Below, one piece after another: positions 15,582 to 24,021 of a stretch of 46,606 bases of DNA. The stretch is taken from assembly GCF_001613225.1 (NCBI RefSeq), contig NZ_BDBY01000247.1:1-46606 (forward strand). The letters are read 5' to 3'. The stretch is from Nocardia pseudovaccinii NBRC 100343. Lineage in GTDB: Bacteria; Actinomycetota; Actinomycetes; Mycobacteriales; Mycobacteriaceae. The notes under the pieces are model-generated. The model was not told the origin of the DNA. It saw only the letters and a program-made list of their open reading frames with translations, and did no database searches. Both the position numbers and the translations under genes were made by a program. Within the stretch, counting starts at the first letter, position 1; every line of letters starts with the position of its first letter.

Positions 15582-16063
15582 TCATCGACATCCCCCAGGG
15601 TAAGGACCCGATCGGTTACGTATGGGGCGAGATGGTGCCCGGCATCGGCGTGGCCGCCTCGAACTTCTCGCTGTCGGTGTATTCGCATTCGACCCTCGGA
15701 CTGCGCGAATTCGAGGCGGCACGATTGAAGATCGCCCAGGTCAACGGCTGCATCTTCTGCCTGGATTGGCGCACCGAACGCGACGGTCAGAAGGTGGAGC
15801 CGGAGTTCGCGGACGCGGTGACCAACTGGCGCACGACCGAGTTGTTCGACGAACGCACCCGGCTGGCCGCCGAATACGCCGAACGCTACGCCACCGATCA
15901 CCACAATCTCGATGACGAGTTCTGGAATCGGATGCGCGCGCAGTACAGCCAGACCGAAATCGTCGAATTGAGTATGAGCATCGGATCGTGGCTGGCCTTC
16001 GGGCGACTCAATCATGTGCTGGGGCTCGACGCGGTATGTGTGTTGCCCGGGCATTCGTCGTAG
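15578..16063 (+). CDS. Carboxymuconolactone decarboxylase / AhpD-like protein
   Basis: A 161-residue all-helical protein of the AhpD/CMD superfamily. The redox pair CIFC (in INGCIFCLDWRT-type context) and the downstream EIVELSMSIGSWLAFGRLNHVLGL helix are typical. Such proteins are thiol-dependent peroxidases or decarboxylases. It is translationally coupled to the preceding dehydrogenase. The usual downstream His for the AhpD relay appears as NHVLGL. Function within this pair is not known. Confidence 0.82.
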   Translation: MIIDIPQGKDPIGYVWGEMVPGIGVAASNFSLSVYSHSTLGLREFEAARLKIAQVNGCIFCLDWRTERDGQKVEPEFADAVTNWRTTELFDERTRLAAEYAERYATDHHNLDDEFWNRMRAQYSQTEIVELSMSIGSWLAFGRLNHVLGLDAVCVLPGHSS

Positions 16064-16128
16064 GCGAATGTCTTTGTCCCAGAGATAAATAGGTTTCTGG
16101 CGCGGCCGTGGCGTCTTAAGGTCGTGCC

Positions 16129-17146
16129 ATGTCGTCCGCCGAGCCGAGCACGCTACTCGGGCTGATCCAGCGCGGCCGCGGTGCTTGTTTCGGGGCGGCG
16201 CGCACACAGCCCGCGCTGGCTCGTGACCACGTCGACGACTGCATCGTTGGTGATCCGCGGTGGGATCACCAGGTGGAGCAGCGCGAGCGAAGCGAACGGA
16301 ATGCTCGACGATGTGCTCGAAACAGCCGATGACACACAGCTGACCTGCGCGCTCGGTTGGGGTCACGATCTGGGTGCGTCCCCGTGGCCCGGGCGGCGGC
16401 TGGCGAGTCCGCGGATCGAACGGATCGTCCGAGCGGTGGCGCGGAATCGGCGTCCACATAGTCTGTCCGCGCCGGAGCGGCGAGGGGAACGCGAATCGGC
16501 GGAACGCGAATGTGTGCTGCTAGCCGCGATCGAGGCAAAGCTGATCAGTGGCCCGACCGAGTGGGAGGCCACGCTGCTGGCGATCGCAGCGGATCTCCTA
16601 CAGGCACAGGACTTTCCGCTCCCCGTCCGGCGCGCGACGCGCCGGTGTCTCGCACGGCTGGGCTCACCCCGCGCATTCGCCTGGGCACGCGCGAACGTGG
16701 ACCGCGACGGTGAAGCCGGGGCCGCCGCGATATCCCTGATCGCCGATCTCGCCGAACCCGCCGACGCTCGATGGCTCTGCGACCTACTCACGGAGGCACT
16801 GACACATGACAATATCTATGCCCAGTGCGATCTCGTCGACGGCTTGGCCCGTCTCCGTCATGTGGCCGCTGCCGGGATCATCGATGAGGTCTTCGACGGC
16901 ACCGTCTACTCGTACCTGCGCACCCGATGCGCCGCCGCATCGGCTCTTTTGGCTCCGGATTTCGCCGAGCGTCGCGCGATCGAATGCCTCGACGACTGCG
17001 AGCCCGAAACCCGCGCCCTCGGCGTCGCCCACGCACGTGATCGGATTTCGGAGGTGCGGGAACGCATCCGCGGCATGGCCGAGGATCCGATGGAGGAGGA
17101 CCGCAACCGGCGAGCGGCGGCAGCACGAATTACCCAGTGGCGCTGA
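16129..17146 (+). pseudogene. HEAT-repeat protein gene with frameshift and internal deletion
   Basis: The 5' part (ATG 16129, with AAGG 7 nt upstream) reads STLLGLIQRGRGACFGAARTQ and DDCIVGDPRWDHQVEQR, the start of an actinobacterial HEAT-repeat family I know by pattern. That frame stops at 16330-16332. The next frame from about 16300 reads MLDDVLETADDTQLTCALGWG, ASPWPGRRLASPRIERI, then helical repeats to FAERRAIECLDDCEPETRALG and a normal family C-terminus. The connecting 100 or so residues of intact members are absent. A shift of +1 (or -2) joins the pieces. The 3' frame alone (from GTG 16181 or ATG 16300) could still make a shortened protein. Confidence 0.65.
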
Positions 17147-17151
17147 TAGAT

Positions 17152-17838
17152 TCAGTCAAACGGTACCCAATCGATGCCGTCCAGTCGGCTCCACTCGTCG
17201 CAGGCCCAGTCCCAGATGAGCTGGGCGACGGTAGCGCCATCGGTCACTGTGGCGCGGAGGCGTTGGTCGCGGACCGGGTGGTGGATTTCGAGGGTGTAGT
17301 CGATCGGAAAGTTGCGCTGGGCCCGGATGAAACTCTTTGCGTCGTTTCGCTTTTCGGCGATCAGGAACGGGGTGGCGGCCAGCAGATGAAGTTGGCGGAC
17401 CCAGTCGAAGACTTCACGCTGGGTGAGTGAGGAAAATTTGCGCTCACCGCCGATATCGATCGAGGCATAGCGGCGCATTCCGGGGCTGGTCAAGGTGTTG
17501 GTCCGCGCATCGTAGATTTCATATGCGAAACCCGCGATGAGGGCCTCGATGAGTTCGCGTACCCGCGGCGCGGCGTAGTCCATGGCGGAGCCGCGAGTCC
17601 TGCGGCGATCCACACTGTCGGCGGCGGTCACCCGCACCGAATCTCCGGCCGCTTCGATCCGCAGCCTGGCATGCCGGGCGGCGGCCGGAATTCGGCTGTT
17701 CCAGCCGTGTAGTCCGGCGATGACGGTCTGGTAGAGGTGGTCATCGGCGGGTTGCCCGCGTCTGGATCGAAAATAAGGAAGTACGTCCCCCGGCGATGCC
17801 GCCGCGCCCGCGGGCAGCACCACGAACTCATAGCTCAT
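17152..17838 (-). CDS. Protein of unknown function
   Basis: A 228-residue soluble protein starting at ATG 17838 (a TTG precedes it). It contains VVLPAGAAASPGDVLPYFRSR, GFAYEIYDARTNTLTSPGM, RKFSSLTQREVFDWVRQLHL and DGATVAQLIWDWACDEWSRL. No signal peptide, membrane helix or known catalytic motif is visible. It has ordinary host-like codon use and converges on the HEAT pseudogene with a 5-nt gap. Family not recognised. Confidence 0.65.
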   Translation of the reverse strand: MSYEFVVLPAGAAASPGDVLPYFRSRRGQPADDHLYQTVIAGLHGWNSRIPAAARHARLRIEAAGDSVRVTAADSVDRRRTRGSAMDYAAPRVRELIEALIAGFAYEIYDARTNTLTSPGMRRYASIDIGGERKFSSLTQREVFDWVRQLHLLAATPFLIAEKRNDAKSFIRAQRNFPIDYTLEIHHPVRDQRLRATVTDGATVAQLIWDWACDEWSRLDGIDWVPFD

Positions 17839-17902
17839 CAACCCAATTTAACTCGGCCCCCGACACATTCGCCCGCCCTGTTTTCGGCCCGAACTCCACT
17901 TG

Positions 17903-17926
17903 ATAGGCAAGCAATTACTTGCCTAT
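17903..17926. promoter_or_regulatory. Operator palindrome at the ArsR gene start
   Basis: ATAGGCAAG-CAATTA-CTTGCCTAT, perfect 9-bp arms, ends 10 nt before GTG 17937. It probably serves as the autoregulatory site of the ArsR-type repressor and covers the promoter or start region. Confidence 0.75.
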
Positions 17927-17936
17927 AGTGAGGCGT

Positions 17937-18215
17937 GTGAGCGGCGATGTCTTCAAGGCGCTGGCCGACCCCACGCGTCGGGCGATCCTCGACGAACTGG
18001 CCGATCGCGACGGCCAGACCTTGTTCGAGCTCTGCGCACGGCTCACCATGGGCCACCAGCTCACTTCGAGCAGGCAGGCGATTTCGCAGCATCTCGATGT
18101 GCTGGCGGCCGCCGGTCTGGTGACCACGCGCCGGGACGGCCGATACAAATTCCACCATCTGAACCGAGAACCACTGCGGCGGCTCACCCACCGCTGGCTC
18201 CAGGAGGACCGATGA
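17937..18215 (+). CDS. ArsR-family HTH regulator
   Basis: A 92-residue winged-helix repressor: DVFKALADPTRRAILDELADR, then the recognition segment SRQAISQHLDVLAAAGLV and the wing TTRRDGRYKFHHLN. It lacks a metal-binding Cys cluster, so it belongs to the group that senses other signals and often controls a VOC or SRPBCC gene. GTG 17937 is chosen; TTG 17919 and GTG 17928 lie inside or at the operator. It overlaps the VOC gene by four bases (ATGA). Confidence 0.88.
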   Translation: MSGDVFKALADPTRRAILDELADRDGQTLFELCARLTMGHQLTSSRQAISQHLDVLAAAGLVTTRRDGRYKFHHLNREPLRRLTHRWLQEDR

Positions 18216-18604
18216 TCCGCATCAATATCACCAGTGTTCTGGTCGACGATCAGGACAAAGCATTGCGCTTCTACACCGAGGTGCTCGGCTTCGTGAAGAA
18301 GACCGAGGTTCCGCTCGGCGAGGCGCGCTGGCTGACGGTCGTGTCGCAACAGGAACCGGACGGCGTCGAACTGCTGCTGGAGCCCGATGGGCATCCGGCG
18401 GTCCGGCCGTTCAAGGAGGCGCTGGTCGAGGACGGAATTCCGTTCACGTCGTTCGCGGTGGACGATCTGTACGCCGAGTACGAGCGGTTGCGCGGGCTCG
18501 GCGTGCGATTCACTCAGGAACCGCTCGATCAGGGGCCAGTTGTCACCGCGGTACTCGACGACACCTGCGGCAACCTGATTCAGATCGCCCAGCTGAAGAG
18601 CTGA
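18212..18604 (+). CDS. VOC (glyoxalase/bleomycin-resistance) family protein
   Basis: A 130-residue single-chain VOC protein with paired beta-alpha-beta-beta-beta modules: INITSVLVDDQDKALRFYTEVLGF at the start and FTSFAVDDLYAEYERLRGLGVRF in the middle, ending CGNLIQIAQ. Members bind a divalent metal and act on small molecules or sequester antibiotics. It is translationally coupled to the ArsR gene, so is probably its main target. Substrate unknown. Confidence 0.87.
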   Translation: MIRINITSVLVDDQDKALRFYTEVLGFVKKTEVPLGEARWLTVVSQQEPDGVELLLEPDGHPAVRPFKEALVEDGIPFTSFAVDDLYAEYERLRGLGVRFTQEPLDQGPVVTAVLDDTCGNLIQIAQLKS

Positions 18605-18607
18605 AAT

Positions 18608-19528
18608 TCAAGCCGTTCGGAGTAGCGCGTCCGCGAGCAGATCCAGCTGGCGGCGGGCCTGCAGTGAGCCGATGCGCAGCACCAGATGCTGCGCGCCCGC
18701 ATCGAGGTACCGTCCGAGCCAATCGACGCATTCCTCGGCAGAACCGCCGAAATAGGCTTGGATCGTGGACATTTCGTCCAGGGAGCGGCGGTAGTACCGG
18801 CGGACGTAGCCGTCGAGTTCGGTGCGCGCGGCGGTGGTGTCCGGGTTGATGTTGATGGTGGCGTAGAGGGCGGGGGTGATGCTGCGGGTGGTCTTTTCGC
18901 GCAGGGTGTGCCATGCGCGGGCGTAGGCGTCCGGGTCCGGTAGGAACGGCAGCCAGCCGTCGTAGTGCCGGGCCACCCGTTCGAGCACTCGAGGTGTGTC
19001 ACTGCCCGCCAGCCATAGCGGGGGACCGTACGGGCTCGCGGCGGGGAGGGTGCGGGTCAGATCGTCGAGTTGCCAGTAGCGGCCGTCGAATTCGGTTCCG
19101 CCGGACCAACTCCGGCGCCAGATGGCGACCGTTTCGTCGAGTCGCCCGACGCGCTGGTCGAAAGGCACACCGACGGAGGCGAATTCGTCCCGGCTCTCGG
19201 GTAGTGGGAATCCGGCGCCGAGACCGAGGACCAACCGGCCGCTGCTGAGTTGGTCGACGGTGGCGGCGGTGTGGGCGCCGAGCAGTGGATGACGCAATGT
19301 CGCGGTGAGTGCGGCGGTGCCGAGCTGGACGCGCGCGGTAGTCGCGGCCACGGCGGCGAGCAGCGGCAGCGGATCGACTCGGGTTCGTGCCAGCGGGGAA
19401 TCACCGATCCACACCGAATCGAACCCGGCATCCTCGGCGGCGCGCGCGAACCGGACCAATCCGGCGGCATCGTGTTCACCGGTCATCGAGGTTTCGCGGC
19501 TTGGGAGCAGCAGGCCGATCTGTGTCAT
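18608..19528 (-). CDS. LLM-class flavin- or F420-dependent oxidoreductase
   Basis: A 306-residue luciferase-like TIM-barrel protein. TQIGLLLPSRETS, ARAAEDAGFDSVWIGDSPL, VQLGTAALTATLRHP and GRLVLGLGAGFPLPES are canonical. Members use FMNH2 or, in actinobacteria, F420H2; which cofactor applies is not decided here. ATG 19528 is used; GTG 19543 is an alternative. It converges with the VOC gene, leaving 3 nt. Confidence 0.85.
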   Translation of the reverse strand: MTQIGLLLPSRETSMTGEHDAAGLVRFARAAEDAGFDSVWIGDSPLARTRVDPLPLLAAVAATTARVQLGTAALTATLRHPLLGAHTAATVDQLSSGRLVLGLGAGFPLPESRDEFASVGVPFDQRVGRLDETVAIWRRSWSGGTEFDGRYWQLDDLTRTLPAASPYGPPLWLAGSDTPRVLERVARHYDGWLPFLPDPDAYARAWHTLREKTTRSITPALYATININPDTTAARTELDGYVRRYYRRSLDEMSTIQAYFGGSAEECVDWLGRYLDAGAQHLVLRIGSLQARRQLDLLADALLRTA

Positions 19529-19585
19529 ACCGGCGATCTTCACCCCCGTCGCCGATTCGGGGCAATTACCTCGAAGGTAAGCGAC

Positions 19586-20125
19586 CTACCGCGGTTCGAG
19601 CTCCGATTGGACGAGATCGTCGGGGAAGGCGTACCGCCGAAACGCCCAGTACCGGAACGCCATTGCGAGCAGCACGCCCAGAATCTGGCCGGTAATGAAG
19701 TTCGAGACGGCCTGGGTGACCGGACTGACGTGCGGCACCCGAATATCGAGCACATACAGCGCGACCGCCTGCGGCAACAGCGTCACACCGATACCGAGCG
19801 CACTGATCGCGAAGAACAGCGCCGCCTCGTGGTGCCGCTCCCTACCGCCTCTGGTCCGGAACGACCACTCCCGATTGAGCACATACGACACGATCGTCGC
19901 GATCAGCACACCGAGCACGCGCGCCGTGAGCGGCTTCTCGCCGAGCACCGTCAACTTCAGCGCATAGACGATCCCGGTGTCGATGAACCAGGTGATCCCA
20001 CCCACGACGGCGAACTTGAGCAGCTCACGCCGCTGGATCAGATACGACCGGTACGGCTCCGGAATCCGGTCGAGCGCAAGCTGGACGAAGGACACGCCCC
20101 GCACTATATCCAGCAAATCCGTCAC
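19586..20125 (-). CDS. GtrA-like membrane protein
   Basis: A 179-residue protein with four hydrophobic segments (ELLKFAVVGGITWFIDTGIVYAL, VLGVLIATIVSYVLNREWSF, ALFFAISALGIGVTLLPQAV, NFITGQILGVLLAMAFRYWAF). The KF..VG...F..D and NR.W.F motifs are those of the GtrA family, thought to move lipid-linked sugars across the membrane for cell-wall polysaccharide modification. No glycosyltransferase gene is adjacent. Confidence 0.87.
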   Translation of the reverse strand: MTDLLDIVRGVSFVQLALDRIPEPYRSYLIQRRELLKFAVVGGITWFIDTGIVYALKLTVLGEKPLTARVLGVLIATIVSYVLNREWSFRTRGGRERHHEAALFFAISALGIGVTLLPQAVALYVLDIRVPHVSPVTQAVSNFITGQILGVLLAMAFRYWAFRRYAFPDDLVQSELEPR

Positions 20126-20286
20126 CTCACGTTTCCGACCGCCGACGCCGCTCTAACCCAAGCATGCCCGCGCCCGTCGCGCCAGGTAAGTCACCTCCGG
20201 TATTCGGGCGCGCCGCGTCGGTCGGCGTGACCGGGCTGGTCATGGCACTGTGTCTTACCGAACTCATAGTCGGAGGAGGAGCGCTC

Positions 20287-21090
20287 ATGACCGATGCAGG
20301 TAATTCCAGTGTTGTGCTGACCGCAGGGAACGCGCAAGTGAGCATCGCGCCGGAGAATGGCGGGCGGCTGACCAGTTTGCGGGTCGGTGCGCTGGAACTG
20401 TTGCGGCAGGGTGCAAGGTACGGCGCGTTTCCGATGGCGCCCTGGTGTGGCCGGATGGGATCGGGACAGTTCCGGTATAGCGGCACGTTGCATCAGATGC
20501 CGATCAACGCCGATCCGCACGCTATCCACGGCACCGCGCGCGATAGGGCCTGGCACGTCCTCAGCACCACGGAATCCACCGCCGCGCTGAGCTGCGAGCT
20601 CACCGACCCGTGGCCGTATCGTGGGCGTGTCACCCAGGAGTTCCAGCTCTCCGAGCACTCGATCACCCTCACCATGCGGGTCGAAACAGCGGGCGAACCG
20701 TTTCCGGCGCAGGTCGGTTGGCATCCGTGGTTCTTGCGAAATCTGGGCTCCGGCAAGGACATCGAGCTCGACTTCACCCCGGCCTGGCAGGAGGAACGCG
20801 GCCCCGACTATCTGCCGACCGGACGCCGCATCGCCCCGCAGCCCGGACCCTGGGACGACTGTTTCGGCATGCCCGATGGCACCACTGTCACCCTGACCTG
20901 GCCCGATGCCCTGCAGCTGACCATCACCGGTCCCGCCGAATGGGTCGTCGTCTTCGACCAGCAACCCGAAGCCGCCTGTGTCGAGCCACAATCCGGCCCG
21001 CCCAACGGCATCAACACCCACCCGCGTCCGGTCACCGCGAGCGATCCGTTGGAACTGTCCACCACTTGGGCCTGGCGTCTGCACGACTGA
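20287..21090 (+). CDS. Aldose 1-epimerase family protein
   Basis: A 267-residue galactose-mutarotase-like beta-sandwich protein. VSIAPENGGRLTSLRVG opens the domain; NADPHAIHGTARDRAW carries one catalytic-type His and QVGWHPWFLR the second. The C-terminal VEPQSGPPNGINTHP is also typical. It interconverts alpha and beta anomers of an aldose. ATG 20287 is preceded by GGAGGAGGA. An upstream in-frame extension (from 20164) is disregarded because of this clear ribosome binding site. Confidence 0.87.
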   Translation: MTDAGNSSVVLTAGNAQVSIAPENGGRLTSLRVGALELLRQGARYGAFPMAPWCGRMGSGQFRYSGTLHQMPINADPHAIHGTARDRAWHVLSTTESTAALSCELTDPWPYRGRVTQEFQLSEHSITLTMRVETAGEPFPAQVGWHPWFLRNLGSGKDIELDFTPAWQEERGPDYLPTGRRIAPQPGPWDDCFGMPDGTTVTLTWPDALQLTITGPAEWVVVFDQQPEAACVEPQSGPPNGINTHPRPVTASDPLELSTTWAWRLHD

Positions 21091-21093
21091 GTT

Positions 21094-21846
21094 CTATGCG
21101 CCATCGATCTCGGCGGCCACGCCGCCGAGGATCAATTCCAGCGCGAATACGAAGTCCTGGTCGGCGGCATCGGCATCCCCATCCGGCGGTGATTCGAACA
21201 GCGGACTGGCGAATAGTGCGGCCGCCTCGGGGAAGCGGTCCGGGTCGACGAGAACAGCCAGCGTGCGGCGGTAGTTCCGATTGGCCTGCACCTCGTCGAG
21301 CCCCGTGCCGCGTCGTGCCTCGGTGACCTGCTGGGTGAGCAGACTCGCTTGCCGCACATGCCCGCTCACCAGCATGAGGATGCCGACCTTGGTGGCCCAG
21401 TCGAGTCCGGTGTCGGCGAGTGCGCGCAGCGCGGCATCCACCCAGCCGATCGTGTTCGGACCGCGCGGCGGCCCGGAGATCGGTAACTGCGGCAACCACG
21501 GATGCTCGGCGTAGACCGCACGCATCGCATGTGCCCACTGCCGCAGCCCGGCCCGCCACTCGGGGCGCACGGTGCCGAGATCCGGTGCCGGGCCGATGGC
21601 GAAATCGGCCATCAGCTCGAAGAGTTCGTCCTTGGAGCCGACGTGGCGGTACAGCGCCATTTTCGTGAAACCCAGTGTCTGCGCGACCTTCAGCAGCGTG
21701 ACCGCGGCCAGCCCGGAGCGATCGGCGAGCTCCACCGCGGCGCGTACGACCCGGTCGACGTCCAGTTCCGCCGGTCGGCCGAGTCGTGCTGGTGTCGGGA
21801 GTCGCCAGAGCCTGCCCAGGTCGGCGGGCACCGCCTCGTCGGCCAT
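21094..21846 (-). CDS. TetR-family regulator with TetR_C-type ligand domain
   Basis: A 250-residue repressor. The HTH is DVDRVVRAAVELADRSGLAAVT, then LGFTKMALYRHVGSKDELFEL. The C-terminal domain (WRAGLRQWAHAMRAVYAEHPWLPQLP, GWVDAALRALADTGL) is the TetR_C class seen in tetracycline-type and multidrug repressors. ATG 21846 follows a GGAGG. It is divergent from the DUF418 gene, and the gap between them holds repeated GATAGTAT half-sites, so it likely represses itself and that gene. Confidence 0.88.
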   Translation of the reverse strand: MADEAVPADLGRLWRLPTPARLGRPAELDVDRVVRAAVELADRSGLAAVTLLKVAQTLGFTKMALYRHVGSKDELFELMADFAIGPAPDLGTVRPEWRAGLRQWAHAMRAVYAEHPWLPQLPISGPPRGPNTIGWVDAALRALADTGLDWATKVGILMLVSGHVRQASLLTQQVTEARRGTGLDEVQANRNYRRTLAVLVDPDRFPEAAALFASPLFESPPDGDADAADQDFVFALELILGGVAAEIDGA

Positions 21847-21897
21847 GGTCTTACCTCCTCGGGATCGCCGATGTTTTTGGCGGATATTAGCCCGAGA

Positions 21898-21934
21898 GAT
21901 AGTATATGTTGGATAGTATCCCTTGGATACTATC
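21898..21934. promoter_or_regulatory. Operator in the TetR/DUF418 divergent gap
   Basis: GATAGTATCC-CTT-GGATACTATC (21912-21934) is a perfect 10-bp inverted repeat. A third copy of the half-site GATAGTAT lies at 21898-21905. It fits the control region of the divergent TetR gene. Confidence 0.75.
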
Positions 21935-21952
21935 GATTTGCGGAGCATGCCG

Positions 21953-23155
21953 ATGACCGATCAGCTGGTCGCCTCCAGATCCCGGGTGCACGACGTCGAT
22001 GCCCTGCGCGGCTTCGCCCTGTTGGGCATCTTCATTGTCAATATCACCTTCATGGCCTCGGGTTATCCCGGCAACCTGGTGATCGACCCCGACTACACTT
22101 CGACCCTCGACGACGCCGTGCGCGCACTGTCCGAGGTGTTCGTCGACATGAAGTTCTATCTGCTGTTCTCGTTCCTGTTCGGCTACAGCTTCACCCTGCA
22201 GATGGAATCGGCGGCTGCCGCGCGAGCCGCCTTCGAACCGCGGATGCTGCGTCGCATCGGAGGCCTATTCGTCCTCGGTGTGCTGCATATCGTGTTCCTG
22301 TACGCGGGCGACGTACTCACCACCTACGCGGTGGCGTGCTCGGTGTTGTTCTGGATGCGGAGGGTGAGCGACCGGACCGCATTGCGCGTCGCGGCAATTC
22401 TGTACGGCTTGGTCGTGGCGAGCCTGCTGCTCGCCACCGTATTCATGGATGCGTCGGCCCTGCTGCCCTCCACCGCCGAGGCACAAGCCGATGCCGGGCA
22501 CGCTACCCAGGCCATGCTCGGCGGCTGGGGCGACATTATCGGCGAACACCTCGACGGCCTCGGACTCCTTGTCCTGCAAGCTCTTACACTGCAGGGACCG
22601 ACCGCTCTGGCCATGTTCCTGCTCGGCTTGGTCGCGGGCCGCCGCAAACTGCTCGCCCACATACACGGCGCCGAACCGGTCCTGCGCCGAATCCAACTCA
22701 TCGGCTTCCCCATCGGCCTCGCAGGCAGCATCCTGTTCACCATCGGCGGCGGCACCGGCCACACCCTCCCGGTAGCGATCAGCGTCGCCACCGCCCCATT
22801 CCTCACCGCCGCCTATGTCGCAACCCTGCTCCGAGCAATGCGCAGCCCCCGCATGTCCTTCATCCGCACAGCCCTGGCCCCCGCGGGCCGCATAGCCCTC
22901 ACCAACTACCTCGCCCAATCAGCAATCGGCCTACTGATCTTCACCGGCATAGGCCTAGCCGCCGCTGGCACGTTCTCCCCGCTCGCCACCATGTCCACAG
23001 CCCTGCTCGTTTTCACCCTCCAGTTAGCCGTGAGCGCAATATGGCTCCACTGGTTCCGCTACGGCCCCGCCGAATGGACCCTCCGCTGGATCACCAACGC
23101 CCAACGCCCCACCTGGCGCAAAACCCCGTCCGAGCCGGTGCTGAATCAACCATGA
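21953..23155 (+). CDS. DUF418-family membrane protein
   Basis: A 400-residue integral membrane protein with about eight to ten hydrophobic segments. The N-terminus VHDVDALRGFALLGIFIVNI is the family's DxLRGFALLGI motif, and the C-terminal DUF418 core is NYLAQSAIGLLIFTGIG through WFRYGPAEWTLRW. Function of the family is not established; members are linked to transport or to acyltransferase-like chemistry. ATG 21953 has GGAG at 21942-21945. Its divergent TetR neighbour is the likely controller. Confidence 0.85.
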   Translation: MTDQLVASRSRVHDVDALRGFALLGIFIVNITFMASGYPGNLVIDPDYTSTLDDAVRALSEVFVDMKFYLLFSFLFGYSFTLQMESAAAARAAFEPRMLRRIGGLFVLGVLHIVFLYAGDVLTTYAVACSVLFWMRRVSDRTALRVAAILYGLVVASLLLATVFMDASALLPSTAEAQADAGHATQAMLGGWGDIIGEHLDGLGLLVLQALTLQGPTALAMFLLGLVAGRRKLLAHIHGAEPVLRRIQLIGFPIGLAGSILFTIGGGTGHTLPVAISVATAPFLTAAYVATLLRAMRSPRMSFIRTALAPAGRIALTNYLAQSAIGLLIFTGIGLAAAGTFSPLATMSTALLVFTLQLAVSAIWLHWFRYGPAEWTLRWITNAQRPTWRKTPSEPVLNQP

Positions 23156-23217
23156 GGCCAGCAAGGATGTCGGGGTGACGCAAACGAGCGAAGGACAACT
23201 CCTGGTCGTCGGGCACG

Positions 23218-23388
23218 ATGCGCTATTCCGGCGCAGGTCAGCAGCCATTTTCGGAAGTAGCAGCGAACCTGGACAACGCTGCGGTCAACAGGCTCGAAGA
23301 CCTCGAGACCGACGGCTTGTCGACCGGTGATTCGCGGCGATGTCACCACCGCTGGAAATACACCTGCGTTGATTGTACGAGAAAATGA
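23218..23388 (+). CDS. Candidate small ORF ahead of the WXG-like gene
   Basis: A possible 56-residue protein starting at ATG 23218 and stopping at TGA 23386-23388, overlapping ATG 23385 of the next gene by four bases. It includes FSEVAANLDNAAVNRLEDLE and ends KYTCVDCTRK with two closely spaced Cys. There is no good ribosome binding site and no recognised family. The overlap is the main reason to mention it; it may not be real. Confidence 0.2.
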   Translation: MRYSGAGQQPFSEVAANLDNAAVNRLEDLETDGLSTGDSRRCHHRWKYTCVDCTRK

Positions 23389-23978
23389 TTGCTCGATATC
23401 GAGCGGTGCCAGTAGGTCCAGGTGTGGGAGCGGTGATGTTGGAAGCGGTGCCGGATGGTGACGGTGACAAGGGTGACACAACGGCGAACGGCGGTACGGA
23501 GGGAGCGACCCAGGCCGCGCCGAATCCAATTCCCGGTGACATCGCCAGTCCGTCTGCAGATGACAATCTATCGATCGATTCGGACCACATGCTGTCGCCG
23601 ATAGCAGTGGTCGATCTGGTAAACGACAATCTCACCGCGATCAATAAACGCCTGGCGGATTCGGCCGCCGACGCACTTCTCGGCATGGCTCCATTCATAA
23701 TGTATTCCGGGATCTTCGGCGATAGCGCTATCGAATCTGCTTGGTCAGCGTTCCATCGGGCGTGGGTTCGCGAGGTGGGTGTGACGAGTTCGGCTATAGC
23801 CGAACTCAGGAAGCTGCTCCCCGATGCCACAGCGAAGTATGAAGGAACAGATCTAGCCGGAGGGCAAGCCGTCAGCGGGGTGGATATCGATACGCCCGGC
23901 TCAGGAGTTGTCCCGGCGGACCAGCCGCCTATCACAAGCCCATTGCCGTGGGATCCGTCCGATTCGAGTAAGCGGTGA
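23385..23978 (+). CDS. WXG100-like type VII secretion protein with YxxxD signal
   Basis: A 197-residue protein. Residues 1-65 are acidic, Gly-rich and likely disordered. A helical hairpin-like region follows: MLSPIAVVDLVNDNLTAINK and then ADSAADALLGM, and WSAFHRAWVREVGVTSSAIAE (120-140), which is typical of WXG100-type pairing helices in spite of WSA instead of WXG. KYEGTD at 151-156 gives the YxxxD secretion motif (Y152, D156). The tail is Pro-rich. ATG 23385 is listed because it overlaps a candidate ORF; ATG 23436, with GGGAG just ahead, is equally good. It lies 43 nt before the effector-like gene, probably as its secretion partner. Base composition is lower in GC than neighbours. Confidence 0.6.
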   Translation: MIARYRAVPVGPGVGAVMLEAVPDGDGDKGDTTANGGTEGATQAAPNPIPGDIASPSADDNLSIDSDHMLSPIAVVDLVNDNLTAINKRLADSAADALLGMAPFIMYSGIFGDSAIESAWSAFHRAWVREVGVTSSAIAELRKLLPDATAKYEGTDLAGGQAVSGVDIDTPGSGVVPADQPPITSPLPWDPSDSSKR

Positions 23979-24021
23979 CCGACCCGATACAGCGCCGAGC
24001 TCGTAGGCCCGGGGTCGGAGG

